A stretch of 64,000 bases of DNA. It comes from Pedomonas sp051304405 (lineage in GTDB: Bacteria; Pseudomonadota; Alphaproteobacteria; Sphingomonadales; Sphingomonadaceae). Shown one piece after another: positions 42,633 to 51,001 of the stretch. Location of the stretch: positions 46,089 through 110,088 of the forward strand of contig NZ_JBPPGG010000006.1 in assembly GCF_051304405.1 (NCBI RefSeq), read 5' to 3'. The notes under the pieces were generated by a model. It saw only the letters and a program-made list of their open reading frames with translations, searched no databases and was not told the origin of the DNA. The number at the start of each line of letters is the position of its first letter. Within the stretch, counting starts at the first letter, position 1. The translations under genes and the position numbers were made by a program.

Positions 42633-45395
42633 ATGTGTCCTTCCAATCGTAAAAAGTCTTCCATCAAACCTGTTGTGGTTGCGATCTCCTTCGCCTGCCT
42701 TCCGTCGCTGGTATGGGCGCAGTCCCTGCCCGGGGCGGAGTCGGCGGATGCCGGAGGTCCCCTGGACGAATTCGGCACGGTGGACGACGAGATCGTCGTC
42801 TCGGCGAACGGCCGCGAGTATGGCGCGGTCATCGGCGACGCCAAGCCCGAGCTGCGCTTCAACGTGGGCGACATCATGTCGTTCGGCGTCTCGTCCATCG
42901 GCGAGTTGCTGGAGGAGCTGAATCCGCAGATCGATGGCGGTACGGAGAGCCCTGTCTTCCTGCTGAACGGCAAGCGGCTCAAGAATGTGGGCGAGATCCG
43001 GCGTTATCCCGCCCGTGCCATTCTGCGGGTGGACGTGTTCACGCCCGATGTGGCGGTGCGCTATGGCTATGCGCCAACCCAGCGGGTCATCAACATCGTG
43101 CTGCGGCCGCGCTTCCGCGAGAATGCGGTGGAGGTGACCGGCACCACGTCGGACCAGTTCGACTACGGCAGCCAGGGCGTCTCCGCCTCGACGCTGCAAA
43201 TCAACCGCGACAAGCGCACATTCATCTCGGCGGGCTACAGCCGCAGCGACAGGCTGCTGGCCTCCAAGCGTCTGAACAACGGGCGCTATGGCCGCCAGCC
43301 CTTTTCGCTTCAGGGCAACATCGGCCCGGCGGAGGGCCATGCGGAAATCGACCCGGCCCTGTCCGGCCTTGTCGGCGCGCCGGTCGAAATCGCCGCCCTG
43401 CCGGAGTGGGACGGTGCCTTCTCGCTGGAGGATTTCGCCCGCACCGCCAATCAGCCGAGCCTGACCGATCTCAACGATTATCGCACGCTGATGCCGTCCT
43501 CCCGCACGCTGGAGGGCGCGGCGTCCGTCACCGGAAAGCTGGGGGAGGACATCAACGCCACCGCCAGCCTCAACCTCTCGCAGACCCGCCGGACCAACCT
43601 CATGGGCCTGGCGGGCTCCGCCCTGTCGATTGCCGCCGCCAATCCGTACAGTCCGTTCAACGATGACGTGACCCTCTACCAGTACATCGGCAACAGCCCG
43701 CTGGAGCGCCGGTCGAAGAGCACCAACGTCGAGGCGACCACCACGGCCAACGGCACCCATGCGGGCTGGAACTGGGATTTCGAGGCCGGGCTCACCTATG
43801 GCCGCCAGAACCTGCGGGCAGATCGCGGGCTGGATGACGACCTGCTGGCGGAGGAGATCGACGCGGGGGCGCTCAACCCGTTCAACCTTGCCGCCGAGGA
43901 TCTGTCCCGCTTCGCCGCCTATGACCGCTCGCTCGAGACCTCCCGCGTGCTTCAGGCGAGCATGCTCGGCTCGCGCATCATCGGCCGCACGGAGGCAGGG
44001 GAGATTTCCACCTCCCTCAATCTGGAGGTGCAGCACCAGCGCCTGAAGAACGAGGTGACCGAGGGCGCGCAGGAGATGAGCCGCACCGGTGACTATTTCA
44101 ACACCAGCGGCACGGCCAGCTTCAGCATTCCGCTGCTGTCGGCGGACAAGGATCTGGGCTCGCCCATCGGCGGGGTGACGCTCTCGCCCTATGTGGGCTT
44201 CGATACATCGGGCAAGTTCGGCACCCGGATGTCGTGGGGCGCGGGCGTGCTGTGGTCGCCGCACGGCAATGTGCAGCTGACGGTGAACTACAGCGACGAC
44301 GCCGTCTTCCCCTCCATGTCCAACCTCTACGGCATCGAGTTCCGCCTGCCGGGCGAACTGGTGTACGACCCGGTGCTCGGCCAGATGGTCAGCGCCACGG
44401 AAATCTCCGGCGGCAATGCGGATCTGCGGGCGGGCCGCCAGAAAATGCTGAAGGCCAACCTGTCGGTGCGGCCCATCACCGGCAAGAGCTACACCTTCAC
44501 CGCCAGCTTCACGCGCGCCTCGCTGCACAATGGCGTTACCCGCTTCCCCGATCCGACGGCGGAGCTGGAGGCGCAGTTCCCGAGCCGCTTCATCCGCGAC
44601 GAGAACGGCACGCTGCTGGCGTTCGACAGCCGCCCGGTCAATGCCTACCGCAACACCCAGACCCGTCTGCGCTTCGGCATCAACGCAAGCTGGCGCGTGA
44701 CGGAAGAGGGCATCACGGCCGACACCGGCCGGGGCGGCCCTCCGGGCGGGTTCCGTGGCGCTGGCGGCCCCGGCGGTCCGGGGGCGCGCGGCGGCGGCGA
44801 GATGCAGAGCCGGGCCGAGGCCATGGGCCAGCCCCGCTCCGGCGAGGCCGGCGCGGGCGGTCCGCCGCCGATGATGGGGGCGGATGGCGCGCCCAACATT
44901 CCGGGCATGGGGCCGCGGCGCACGCCGCCGGGGCGCATCCGCTTCGGGCTCTACTACAACTGGAACCTGGAGCAGGACCTCCAGCTCTACAAGGGCGGGC
45001 AGACGCTTGACCTGCTCAATGGCGAGGGCGCGGGCGCGCGCAGCGGGCAATCGCCCCACGTCATCGATCTCCAGCTTGGCTATTCCCGGGCGGGCGCGGG
45101 CGTTTCGCTCAAGGGCTCGTGGCATTCGTCGCAGACGATCAACCGCGATCTTGCCACCGGCCGCTTCGCCAAGGTGGAGAGCTACTATTCGCTCGATCTG
45201 CGCCTGTTCAAGAACTTCAACCCGCGCGACTGGAAGGACACCATTCTCAGCGGTGTGATGCTGTCGCTCGAGGCGAAGAACCTGACCGACGCCTCGCCGA
45301 AGATCATTGGCTCCAACGGCTACGTCACCAACGAGGAAAGCGCCGAGCGCTACATCGGCCGCACCTTCATGGCCAAGGCGCGCAAGGCGTTCTGA
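42633..45395 (+). CDS. TonB-dependent receptor-like protein with Gly/Pro-rich insert
   Basis: A 920-residue outer-membrane protein. The signal peptide runs MCPSNRKKSSIKPVVV to LVWAQ. The plug (EIVVSANG, SIGELLEELNPQIDGG, VFLLNGKRLKNVGEIRRYP) and barrel follow. Residues near 695-770 (44715-44940) are an unusual Gly/Pro/Met-rich insert (GGFRGAGGPGGPGARGGGE, then PPPMMGADGAP) between two barrel strands, probably a long surface loop. The barrel resumes with RIRFGLYYNW. The function and ligand are unknown. Confidence 0.85.
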   Translation: MCPSNRKKSSIKPVVVAISFACLPSLVWAQSLPGAESADAGGPLDEFGTVDDEIVVSANGREYGAVIGDAKPELRFNVGDIMSFGVSSIGELLEELNPQIDGGTESPVFLLNGKRLKNVGEIRRYPARAILRVDVFTPDVAVRYGYAPTQRVINIVLRPRFRENAVEVTGTTSDQFDYGSQGVSASTLQINRDKRTFISAGYSRSDRLLASKRLNNGRYGRQPFSLQGNIGPAEGHAEIDPALSGLVGAPVEIAALPEWDGAFSLEDFARTANQPSLTDLNDYRTLMPSSRTLEGAASVTGKLGEDINATASLNLSQTRRTNLMGLAGSALSIAAANPYSPFNDDVTLYQYIGNSPLERRSKSTNVEATTTANGTHAGWNWDFEAGLTYGRQNLRADRGLDDDLLAEEIDAGALNPFNLAAEDLSRFAAYDRSLETSRVLQASMLGSRIIGRTEAGEISTSLNLEVQHQRLKNEVTEGAQEMSRTGDYFNTSGTASFSIPLLSADKDLGSPIGGVTLSPYVGFDTSGKFGTRMSWGAGVLWSPHGNVQLTVNYSDDAVFPSMSNLYGIEFRLPGELVYDPVLGQMVSATEISGGNADLRAGRQKMLKANLSVRPITGKSYTFTASFTRASLHNGVTRFPDPTAELEAQFPSRFIRDENGTLLAFDSRPVNAYRNTQTRLRFGINASWRVTEEGITADTGRGGPPGGFRGAGGPGGPGARGGGEMQSRAEAMGQPRSGEAGAGGPPPMMGADGAPNIPGMGPRRTPPGRIRFGLYYNWNLEQDLQLYKGGQTLDLLNGEGAGARSGQSPHVIDLQLGYSRAGAGVSLKGSWHSSQTINRDLATGRFAKVESYYSLDLRLFKNFNPRDWKDTILSGVMLSLEAKNLTDASPKIIGSNGYVTNEESAERYIGRTFMAKARKAF

Positions 45396-45457
45396 GGGGG
45401 CGCGGCGGTCTGACTGGGCGTCCGGGGGCGGCGGATTTTCTCCGGCCCCTTGCCGCC

Positions 45458-45916
45458 TCAGGCGGCCCAGTGGGTCTTGAGGATGAGGTGGGTGGTCACC
45501 GTCGCAACGCCGGGGACGGCGGCGATCCCGGCGCGCACCGCCTCTAGCGCGGCGGTGGACGCGGCTTCCACCGTCAGCATCAGGTCGATGGGGCCGGCCA
45601 GCGCCTGGCAGGTGCGGATTTCAGGATAGGCTTTCAGGTGCGGCAGCACGTGCTCGCACTGGTAGCCGGGCTTGAAGGAGAGGGCGATCAGCGCCTGAGC
45701 CTGCTCAGCGCCGCCGGTGTCGAGCCGCACCGTATAGCCGCGAATGATGCCCCGCTTTTCCAGCCGGTTGAGGCGGTCCTGCGTTGCGCTGCGCGACAGG
45801 CCGATGCGCCGGGCGAGCGAGACGATGCTCTCCCGCGCGTCGTCCCGGAGCGCGGCGATCAGGATCCGGTCCTTCGGGTCGAGCCCATCGGCTGCGCGTT
45901 TGTCCTGTTCCGTCAT
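45458..45916 (-). CDS. Lrp/AsnC family transcriptional regulator
   Basis: A 152-residue regulator. The N-terminal HTH (LDPKDRILIAALRDDARESIVSLARRIGLSRSATQDRLNRLEKRGIIRGYT) is followed by an AsnC ligand domain. It starts at ATG 45916 (GTG 45922 is two codons upstream). It is divergent from the isochorismatase gene about 100 bp away, which it may control. The ligand is likely an amino acid or related compound. Confidence 0.9.
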   Translation of the reverse strand: MTEQDKRAADGLDPKDRILIAALRDDARESIVSLARRIGLSRSATQDRLNRLEKRGIIRGYTVRLDTGGAEQAQALIALSFKPGYQCEHVLPHLKAYPEIRTCQALAGPIDLMLTVEAASTAALEAVRAGIAAVPGVATVTTHLILKTHWAA

Positions 45917-46016
45917 TTTCACGCCCCCAAACCGTCATCCTTGCGGCTTGGAACCGGTTGTGCCCGAGACGATGATGCGCGTCCAGACACCCCGGAAGCC
46001 GGAAAGGGCGAAGAAA

Positions 46017-46592
46017 ATGCAGAAACTCCCCGTAAACGCCGCTCTCGTGCTCATCGACGTGCAGCAGGGCTTCAATGATTCCAGCTGGGGCGAGCGGAAC
46101 AACCCCGAGGCCGAGGCCAATATCGCGCGCCTGCTTGCCGCCTGGCGGCAGACCCGGCGTCCGGTCTTTCATGTGCACCATGTCAGCCAGTCGCCCGAGG
46201 GCTGCTTCCGCCCCGGAACGCAGGGCAACCTGCCCAAGCCGGAAGCGGAGCCGATGCCGGGCGAGCCGATCTACCTCAAGCGCGTCAACAGCGGCTTCAT
46301 CGGCACCCGCCTGGAAGAGGACCTGCGGGCCGCCGGCATCGAGACGCTGGTGATTGTCGGCCTCACCACCAACCACTGCGTCTCGACGACCGCCCGCATG
46401 GCGGGCAATCTGGACTTCAAGACCTACGTCGTCTCGGACGCCACCGCCACCTTTGCCCGGCGGACGCTGGACGGGCGCCTGCGCCCGGCGCAGGAGGTTC
46501 ACGACGCCGCGCTCAGCGATCTGCACGAGGAATTCGCCACCGTCGTGACGACGGACGCGGTGCTGGCGGCGGCGGTCAAGACCGCTGCCTGA
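46017..46592 (+). CDS. Isochorismatase-family cysteine hydrolase
   Basis: A 191-residue hydrolase with the triad Asp14 (LVLIDVQQGF), Lys88 (YLKRVNSGF) and Cys121 (TTNHCVSTTARMA), all present. Family members hydrolyse amides such as nicotinamide, biuret or N-carbamoylsarcosine; the substrate here is open. GGAAAGGGCG precedes the ATG. It is probably regulated by the divergent AsnC protein. Confidence 0.9.
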   Translation: MQKLPVNAALVLIDVQQGFNDSSWGERNNPEAEANIARLLAAWRQTRRPVFHVHHVSQSPEGCFRPGTQGNLPKPEAEPMPGEPIYLKRVNSGFIGTRLEEDLRAAGIETLVIVGLTTNHCVSTTARMAGNLDFKTYVVSDATATFARRTLDGRLRPAQEVHDAALSDLHEEFATVVTTDAVLAAAVKTAA

Positions 46593-46616
46593 CGGCGCGC
46601 GGGGCCGGGAGAGGGA

Positions 46617-48197
46617 TTACTTCTCCCGGTCCGCCTTGGCGCGATAGGCCTTGTAATCCGCAAGGTCGCCGTCGAACACCGAGACCCGGCCCTTGTCCAC
46701 CAGCCAGTAGCGGTCCACCACCGTCTCGATGAGCGCGGTGTCGTGGGAGACCAGAACCACCGCGCCCTCGAAATCCTGTAGCGCGAGGGTGAGGGCCGCG
46801 CGCACCTCCAGATCGAGGTGGTTGGTGGGCTCGTCCAGCAGCAGCAGGTTGGGGCGCTGCCACACGATGGTCGCCAGCACGAGGCGGGATTTCTCGCCGC
46901 CCGACATTTCGCCGGTTGCCTGAAATGCCTTCTGGTCGGTGAAGCCGAAGCCGCCCAGGAAGGTGCGCAGGTCCTGATCGCGGGTGTTGGGCGCCACCTG
47001 CTGCATGTGCCACAGGGCGGACATCTCCGGGCGCAGCAGCTCCAGCTGGTGCTGGGCGAAGTAGCCGAACCTGATGCGCTTGTCGCGCACCAGCCGCCCT
47101 TCCTTTGCCTCCAGCTCGCCGGCGATCAGCTTGATGAGCGTGGATTTGCCCGCGCCGTTGCGGCCGAGGAGGCCGACGCGCGTGCCCGCCGTCACGCGCA
47201 GGTTGATGTGCTTGAGGACGGTCTTCTCGCCATAGCCCACCGCCACCTTCTCGGCCTCGATGAGGGTTTGCGACATGGCCTCGGGCTCGCGGAACCGGAA
47301 GGTGAAGGGGCTGTCCACGTGGGCGGCGGCGACGCGCTCGAGCCTCGCCAGCGCCTTGATGCGGCTCTGCGCCTGCCGCGCCTTGGTGGCCTTGGCGCGG
47401 AAGCGCTCGATGAAGCTCTCGATGTGGGCGATCTGCCGCTGCTGCTTCTCGTAAAGCGCCTGCTGCTGTTGCAGCCGCTCGGCCCGCTGGCGCTCGTAGT
47501 CGCTGTAGGTGCCGGTGTAGAGCGTCAGCTTCTGGTCGCGGATTTCCAGGATGCGGTCCACCACCGCGTCGAGGAAATTCCGGTCATGGGAGATCAGCAG
47601 CACCGTGCCGTCGTAGGATTTCAGCCAGTCCTGCAACCACATCACGGTCTCGAGATCGAGGTGGTTGGTGGGCTCGTCCAGCAGCAGGAGTTCCGAGCGG
47701 CACATGAGGGCGCGCGCCAGGTTGAGGCGCATCCGCCAGCCGCCCGAGAAGGAGGAGACGGGCTCGTACTGCGCTTCCTCCGAGAACCCGAGGCCGGTCA
47801 GCAGTTCCGCGGCCCGCGCCTCCACCGAATAGGCGTCGATGCGCAGCAGCTCGCCATGAATGCGGCCGATCTCGTAGCCGTCGTCCGCTTCCTCGGCCTT
47901 CTTCAACTCCGCTTCCAGCTGGCGCAGCTCCACGTCGCCGTCGATGGCGAATTCCAGCGCCAGCCGGTCGGTCTCCTCGATCTCCTGCGCCACGTGGGCG
48001 ACCCGCCAGTTGGAGGGGAACTCCACATCGCCGCTCTCGGGCAGGATGTCGCCGCGCAGCAGGGCAAGGAGGCTGGACTTGCCCGCGCCATTGCTGCCGA
48101 CAAGACCCATCTTCTCACCCGCGTTCAGGGTGAAGGTGCCGTTCTCGAACAGGAGTTTCGCACCGCGCCGCAGCGTAACCTTGTTGAAGCTGATCAT
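46617..48197 (-). CDS. ABC-F family ATPase, YheS-like
   Basis: A 526-residue cytoplasmic protein with two ABC domains and no membrane part. Each half has Walker A (GSNGAGKSS near 35; GRNGAGKST near 345) and an ABC signature (SFSGGWRMR, MSGGEKSR), with LLLLDEPTNHLD in both. The linker (about 235-300) is the basic, coiled P-site tRNA interaction motif. ABC-F proteins act on stalled or initiating ribosomes. The start MISFNKVTLRRGAKLL matches YheS more than EttA or Uup. A short hairpin overlaps the stop (46605-46629). Confidence 0.9.
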   Translation of the reverse strand: MISFNKVTLRRGAKLLFENGTFTLNAGEKMGLVGSNGAGKSSLLALLRGDILPESGDVEFPSNWRVAHVAQEIEETDRLALEFAIDGDVELRQLEAELKKAEEADDGYEIGRIHGELLRIDAYSVEARAAELLTGLGFSEEAQYEPVSSFSGGWRMRLNLARALMCRSELLLLDEPTNHLDLETVMWLQDWLKSYDGTVLLISHDRNFLDAVVDRILEIRDQKLTLYTGTYSDYERQRAERLQQQQALYEKQQRQIAHIESFIERFRAKATKARQAQSRIKALARLERVAAAHVDSPFTFRFREPEAMSQTLIEAEKVAVGYGEKTVLKHINLRVTAGTRVGLLGRNGAGKSTLIKLIAGELEAKEGRLVRDKRIRFGYFAQHQLELLRPEMSALWHMQQVAPNTRDQDLRTFLGGFGFTDQKAFQATGEMSGGEKSRLVLATIVWQRPNLLLLDEPTNHLDLEVRAALTLALQDFEGAVVLVSHDTALIETVVDRYWLVDKGRVSVFDGDLADYKAYRAKADREK

Positions 48198-48321
48198 GGA
48201 AAACTACCGGAAAACCAATCTGTGAACGAAAGTGAGGAGGTCGAAGCCGCGCGCGGGCTGGTTATAGTCCGGGTTTTCCTGTCAGCACAGGGTTGTTTTC
48301 GGGCAGTCTGTTCTTGCGATT

Positions 48322-48346
48322 GCAGGAGGGTCTGCAACCCTCCTGC
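48322..48346. repeat. Perfect 9-bp hairpin downstream of mpg
   Basis: GCAGGAGGG (48322-48330) pairs with CCCTCCTGC (48338-48346) with loop TCTGCAA. On the minus strand it directly follows mpg but lacks a T-run, so termination is doubtful. It abuts an iteron copy. Confidence 0.55.
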
Positions 48347-48360
48347 GGAAAGTCAGCGGA
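48345..48360 (+). repeat. Distant iteron copy at the 3' end of mpg
   Basis: GCGGAAAGTCAGCGGA is identical to 7726-7741 and contains the mpg stop codon (48353-48355). It is about 37 kb from the origin. Confidence 0.65.
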
Positions 48361-48922
48361 AGGGGCGGCTGAGGAAGTGCGAGCCCGCCAGCCCGAACCG
48401 CCACGGCCGCTCCACGGCCTTGGTGATGCCGATACGCGGGCCTGCGATGATCTCCGGCTCCGTCTCCCGCGCCTCGAAGCGGAAGGGCGGGGCGTCCAGC
48501 GGCAGGCCGTCGTGCGCGCCGGAGAGGCCAAGCGCCTGGGTGAGGCACCCCGGCCCGGCGCACAGGCGGCGGAGATTGTCTGTGCCGCGCCGCGCGGCCA
48601 TCTGGTCCAGCCCGTGCGTCGGCTCCAGCGCACGGATGAGCACGGCGCTGCCTTCGCCCGCCCGCGTGCCGCACACCACGTTGAAGCACCAGTGCAGCCC
48701 CATGACCCGGTAGACATAGGCGTGGCCCCGGGGGCCGAACATGGCGGCGTTGCGTTTCGTCGGGCCGCGATAGCTGTGGGAGGCGGGGTCATCCGGCGTG
48801 TAGCATTCGGTCTCGGTGATGATGCCGCCGACGCCGTCCACCAGCAGGCGGACGCCAATCAGGGCCCGGGCCAGCGTCAGGGGGTCTGTCTCGAAAAAGG
48901 AGCGGAATAACACCAAAGTCAT
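48353..48922 (-). CDS. mpg: DNA-3-methyladenine glycosylase II, AAG/Mpg family
   Basis: A 189-residue base-excision glycosylase. ITETECYTPDDPASHSYRGPTKRNAAMFGPRGHAYVY is the family core with the catalytic Glu and the intercalating Tyr region, followed by HWCFNVVC and the late PRIGITKA. It excises alkylated purines, complementing Tag (19716). ATG 48922 is used. The stop codon lies inside an iteron copy. Confidence 0.93.
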   Translation of the reverse strand: MTLVLFRSFFETDPLTLARALIGVRLLVDGVGGIITETECYTPDDPASHSYRGPTKRNAAMFGPRGHAYVYRVMGLHWCFNVVCGTRAGEGSAVLIRALEPTHGLDQMAARRGTDNLRRLCAGPGCLTQALGLSGAHDGLPLDAPPFRFEARETEPEIIAGPRIGITKAVERPWRFGLAGSHFLSRPFR

Positions 48923-49066
48923 GGGCAAATCGTCATTTTGTGGAAACGGTTGTTGACCTTGGGCCCCTCGTGCGTGCACAGGAACGCGCAACCTGTCGGC
49001 CGCCGGATAGTTGCTGTGGCGGGTTTTGCCACAAATTTCCATCCGCCAAGCCTGAGTGTACAGACC

Positions 49067-50863
49067 ATGCCGTTTCCTTCCGTTCATCCTGCCATGCAGG
49101 CGGCCCTTGAGAAAAAGGGCTATGCCGAGCCCACCCCCGTGCAGGAGGCCGTGGTCACCGCCGGGGCAGAGGCGCAGGATCTGCTGGTCTCCGCCCAGAC
49201 CGGCTCGGGCAAGACGGTGGCCTATGGCCTCGCCATGGCGCCGACCCTGCTCGGCGAAAACGAGACCCTGCCGCCCAGCCGCGCGCCGCTGGCCCTGGTG
49301 ATCGCCCCGACCCGCGAGCTGGCGCTTCAGGTGCACCGCGAATTCCAGTGGCTCTATGAGCCGGCGGGGGCGCGGCTGGCGTCCTGCGTCGGCGGCATGG
49401 ACATCCGCCGCGAGCAGCGGGCCCTCTATCAGGGCGCGCACATTGTCGTCGGCACGCCGGGCCGTCTGGTTGACCACCTGAACCGGGGCAGCCTGGACGC
49501 TTCGCAACTGCGCGTCGTGGTGCTGGACGAGGCGGACGAGATGCTCGACCTCGGCTTCCGCGAGGACCTCGAGGTGATCCTCGACGCCATGCCGGAGGAG
49601 CGTCGCACCCTCCTGTTCTCGGCGACGCTGCCGAAGGGAATTGTGCAGCTGGCCAAGCGCTACCAGAAGGACGCGGTGCGGATCTCGACCGTTTCCACCG
49701 GCGAGCAGCACGCGGACATCGAATACCGCGCCATTCGCGTGGCGCCCAACGATCTGGAGCACGCCATCGTCAACCTGCTGCGCTATGTGGATGCGCGCGG
49801 GGCCATGGTGTTCTGCGCCACCCGCGAGGCGGTGCGCCGCCTCCACGGCAACCTGGTGGAGAAGGGGTTTGCGGCGGTCGCCCTCTCGGGCGAGCTCAGC
49901 CAGTCCGAGCGCAACCACGCCCTCCAGGCCCTGCGTGACGGGCGGGCGCGGGTGTGCATCGCAACCGACGTGGCGGCGCGCGGCATCGACCTGCCGGACC
50001 TGGGCCTCGTCATCCACGCCGAACTGCCGACGGATGCGGCGACCCTGCTGCATCGCTCGGGCCGAACCGGCCGGGCGGGCAAGAAGGGCATCTGCGCCGT
50101 GCTGGTGCCGCACTCCCGCCGCCGCCGCGCCGAGCGGCTGCTGTACGATGCCCGGCTCAAGCCGCAATGGATGAATCCGCCGACGGCCGAGGAAATCCGC
50201 GCCCGGGATCTGGAGCGCATGCTCGCCGAGCCGACGCTGGCCGAAGGCCCCGGCGAGGAGGAGCGGGCGGCGGTTGCGGCGCTGCTGGAGAAGTACAGCG
50301 CCGAGCAGATCGCCGGTGCCTACGTGCGCCTGCATCGCGAGCGTCTGCCCGAGCCCGAAGAGCTGTTCGCCGACAGCGCGCCCGAGCCGGAGGAGCGCGA
50401 GCGCGGCCCGCGCCACGGGTTCGACGAATCGGCCTGGTTCCGCATCAACGTGGGGCGCAACGGCAATGCGGACCCGCGCTGGCTGCTGCCGTTCCTGTGC
50501 CGTCACGGCCATGTCACCCGCCGCGACATCGGCGCGATCCGCGTCTTCGACCGGGAAACCCGGTTCGAGGTGGCGGGTGCGGCGGCCGACCGTTTTCTGG
50601 CGGCGGTCCGCAAGGCCGCGGCCGAGGACCCGGATGTGGTCATCGAGCCCGCGGAGCCCGTCAACGCCGCGCCGAGGGCCCGGTTGCGCCCGCCGCCCCG
50701 GCGATTCGAGGATGGCGGCAAGCCACGCGGCCCCCGTCCGCAAGGGTTCGAGCCGCGCGGGCCCCGTCCGCACGACGACCGGCCCCGGGGCAAGCCGCGC
50801 GGGTTTGAAGGGCAGGGCCGCCCGCCGCGTCCGAAGAACAAGGCGAGCCGGGATCACCGCTGA
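49067..50863 (+). CDS. DEAD-box RNA helicase with DbpA-type RNA-binding domain
   Basis: A 598-residue helicase. SAQTGSGKT (motif I), PTRELA, GTPGRL, VLDEADEML (DEAD), FSATLP, ATDVAARGID and HRSGRTGRAG are all present. Residues about 460-525 form a DbpA-like RNA-binding domain (FRINVGRNGNADPRWLLPFLC). The tail is an Arg/Gly/Pro-rich repeat (PRGPRPQGFEPRGPRP) ending in a basic stretch. It probably works in ribosome assembly or RNA turnover. The ATG at 49067 is chosen; an in-frame ATG exists at 48938. Confidence 0.92.
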   Translation: MPFPSVHPAMQAALEKKGYAEPTPVQEAVVTAGAEAQDLLVSAQTGSGKTVAYGLAMAPTLLGENETLPPSRAPLALVIAPTRELALQVHREFQWLYEPAGARLASCVGGMDIRREQRALYQGAHIVVGTPGRLVDHLNRGSLDASQLRVVVLDEADEMLDLGFREDLEVILDAMPEERRTLLFSATLPKGIVQLAKRYQKDAVRISTVSTGEQHADIEYRAIRVAPNDLEHAIVNLLRYVDARGAMVFCATREAVRRLHGNLVEKGFAAVALSGELSQSERNHALQALRDGRARVCIATDVAARGIDLPDLGLVIHAELPTDAATLLHRSGRTGRAGKKGICAVLVPHSRRRRAERLLYDARLKPQWMNPPTAEEIRARDLERMLAEPTLAEGPGEEERAAVAALLEKYSAEQIAGAYVRLHRERLPEPEELFADSAPEPEERERGPRHGFDESAWFRINVGRNGNADPRWLLPFLCRHGHVTRRDIGAIRVFDRETRFEVAGAAADRFLAAVRKAAAEDPDVVIEPAEPVNAAPRARLRPPPRRFEDGGKPRGPRPQGFEPRGPRPHDDRPRGKPRGFEGQGRPPRPKNKASRDHR

Positions 50864-51001
50864 GCCCCCCGTTTGCCAACCGGCAGGCGGCAGATCCGCT
50901 CTGTTGCCCGGCGCGGCAGCCGTTCGGCTCGGCGCACCCATTGACCGAGTGCCGGACTTGGCTCTAGGCAGCGCCTCCCGGGTTGGCTAAGCAGGGCGCA
51001 C

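Noticed and set aside
48321..48338. TTGCAGGAGGGTCTGCAA as a third parS-like site
   Set aside because: It carries four extra central bases compared with the 14-bp palindromes and is better explained by the hairpin GCAGGAGGG/CCCTCCTGC.
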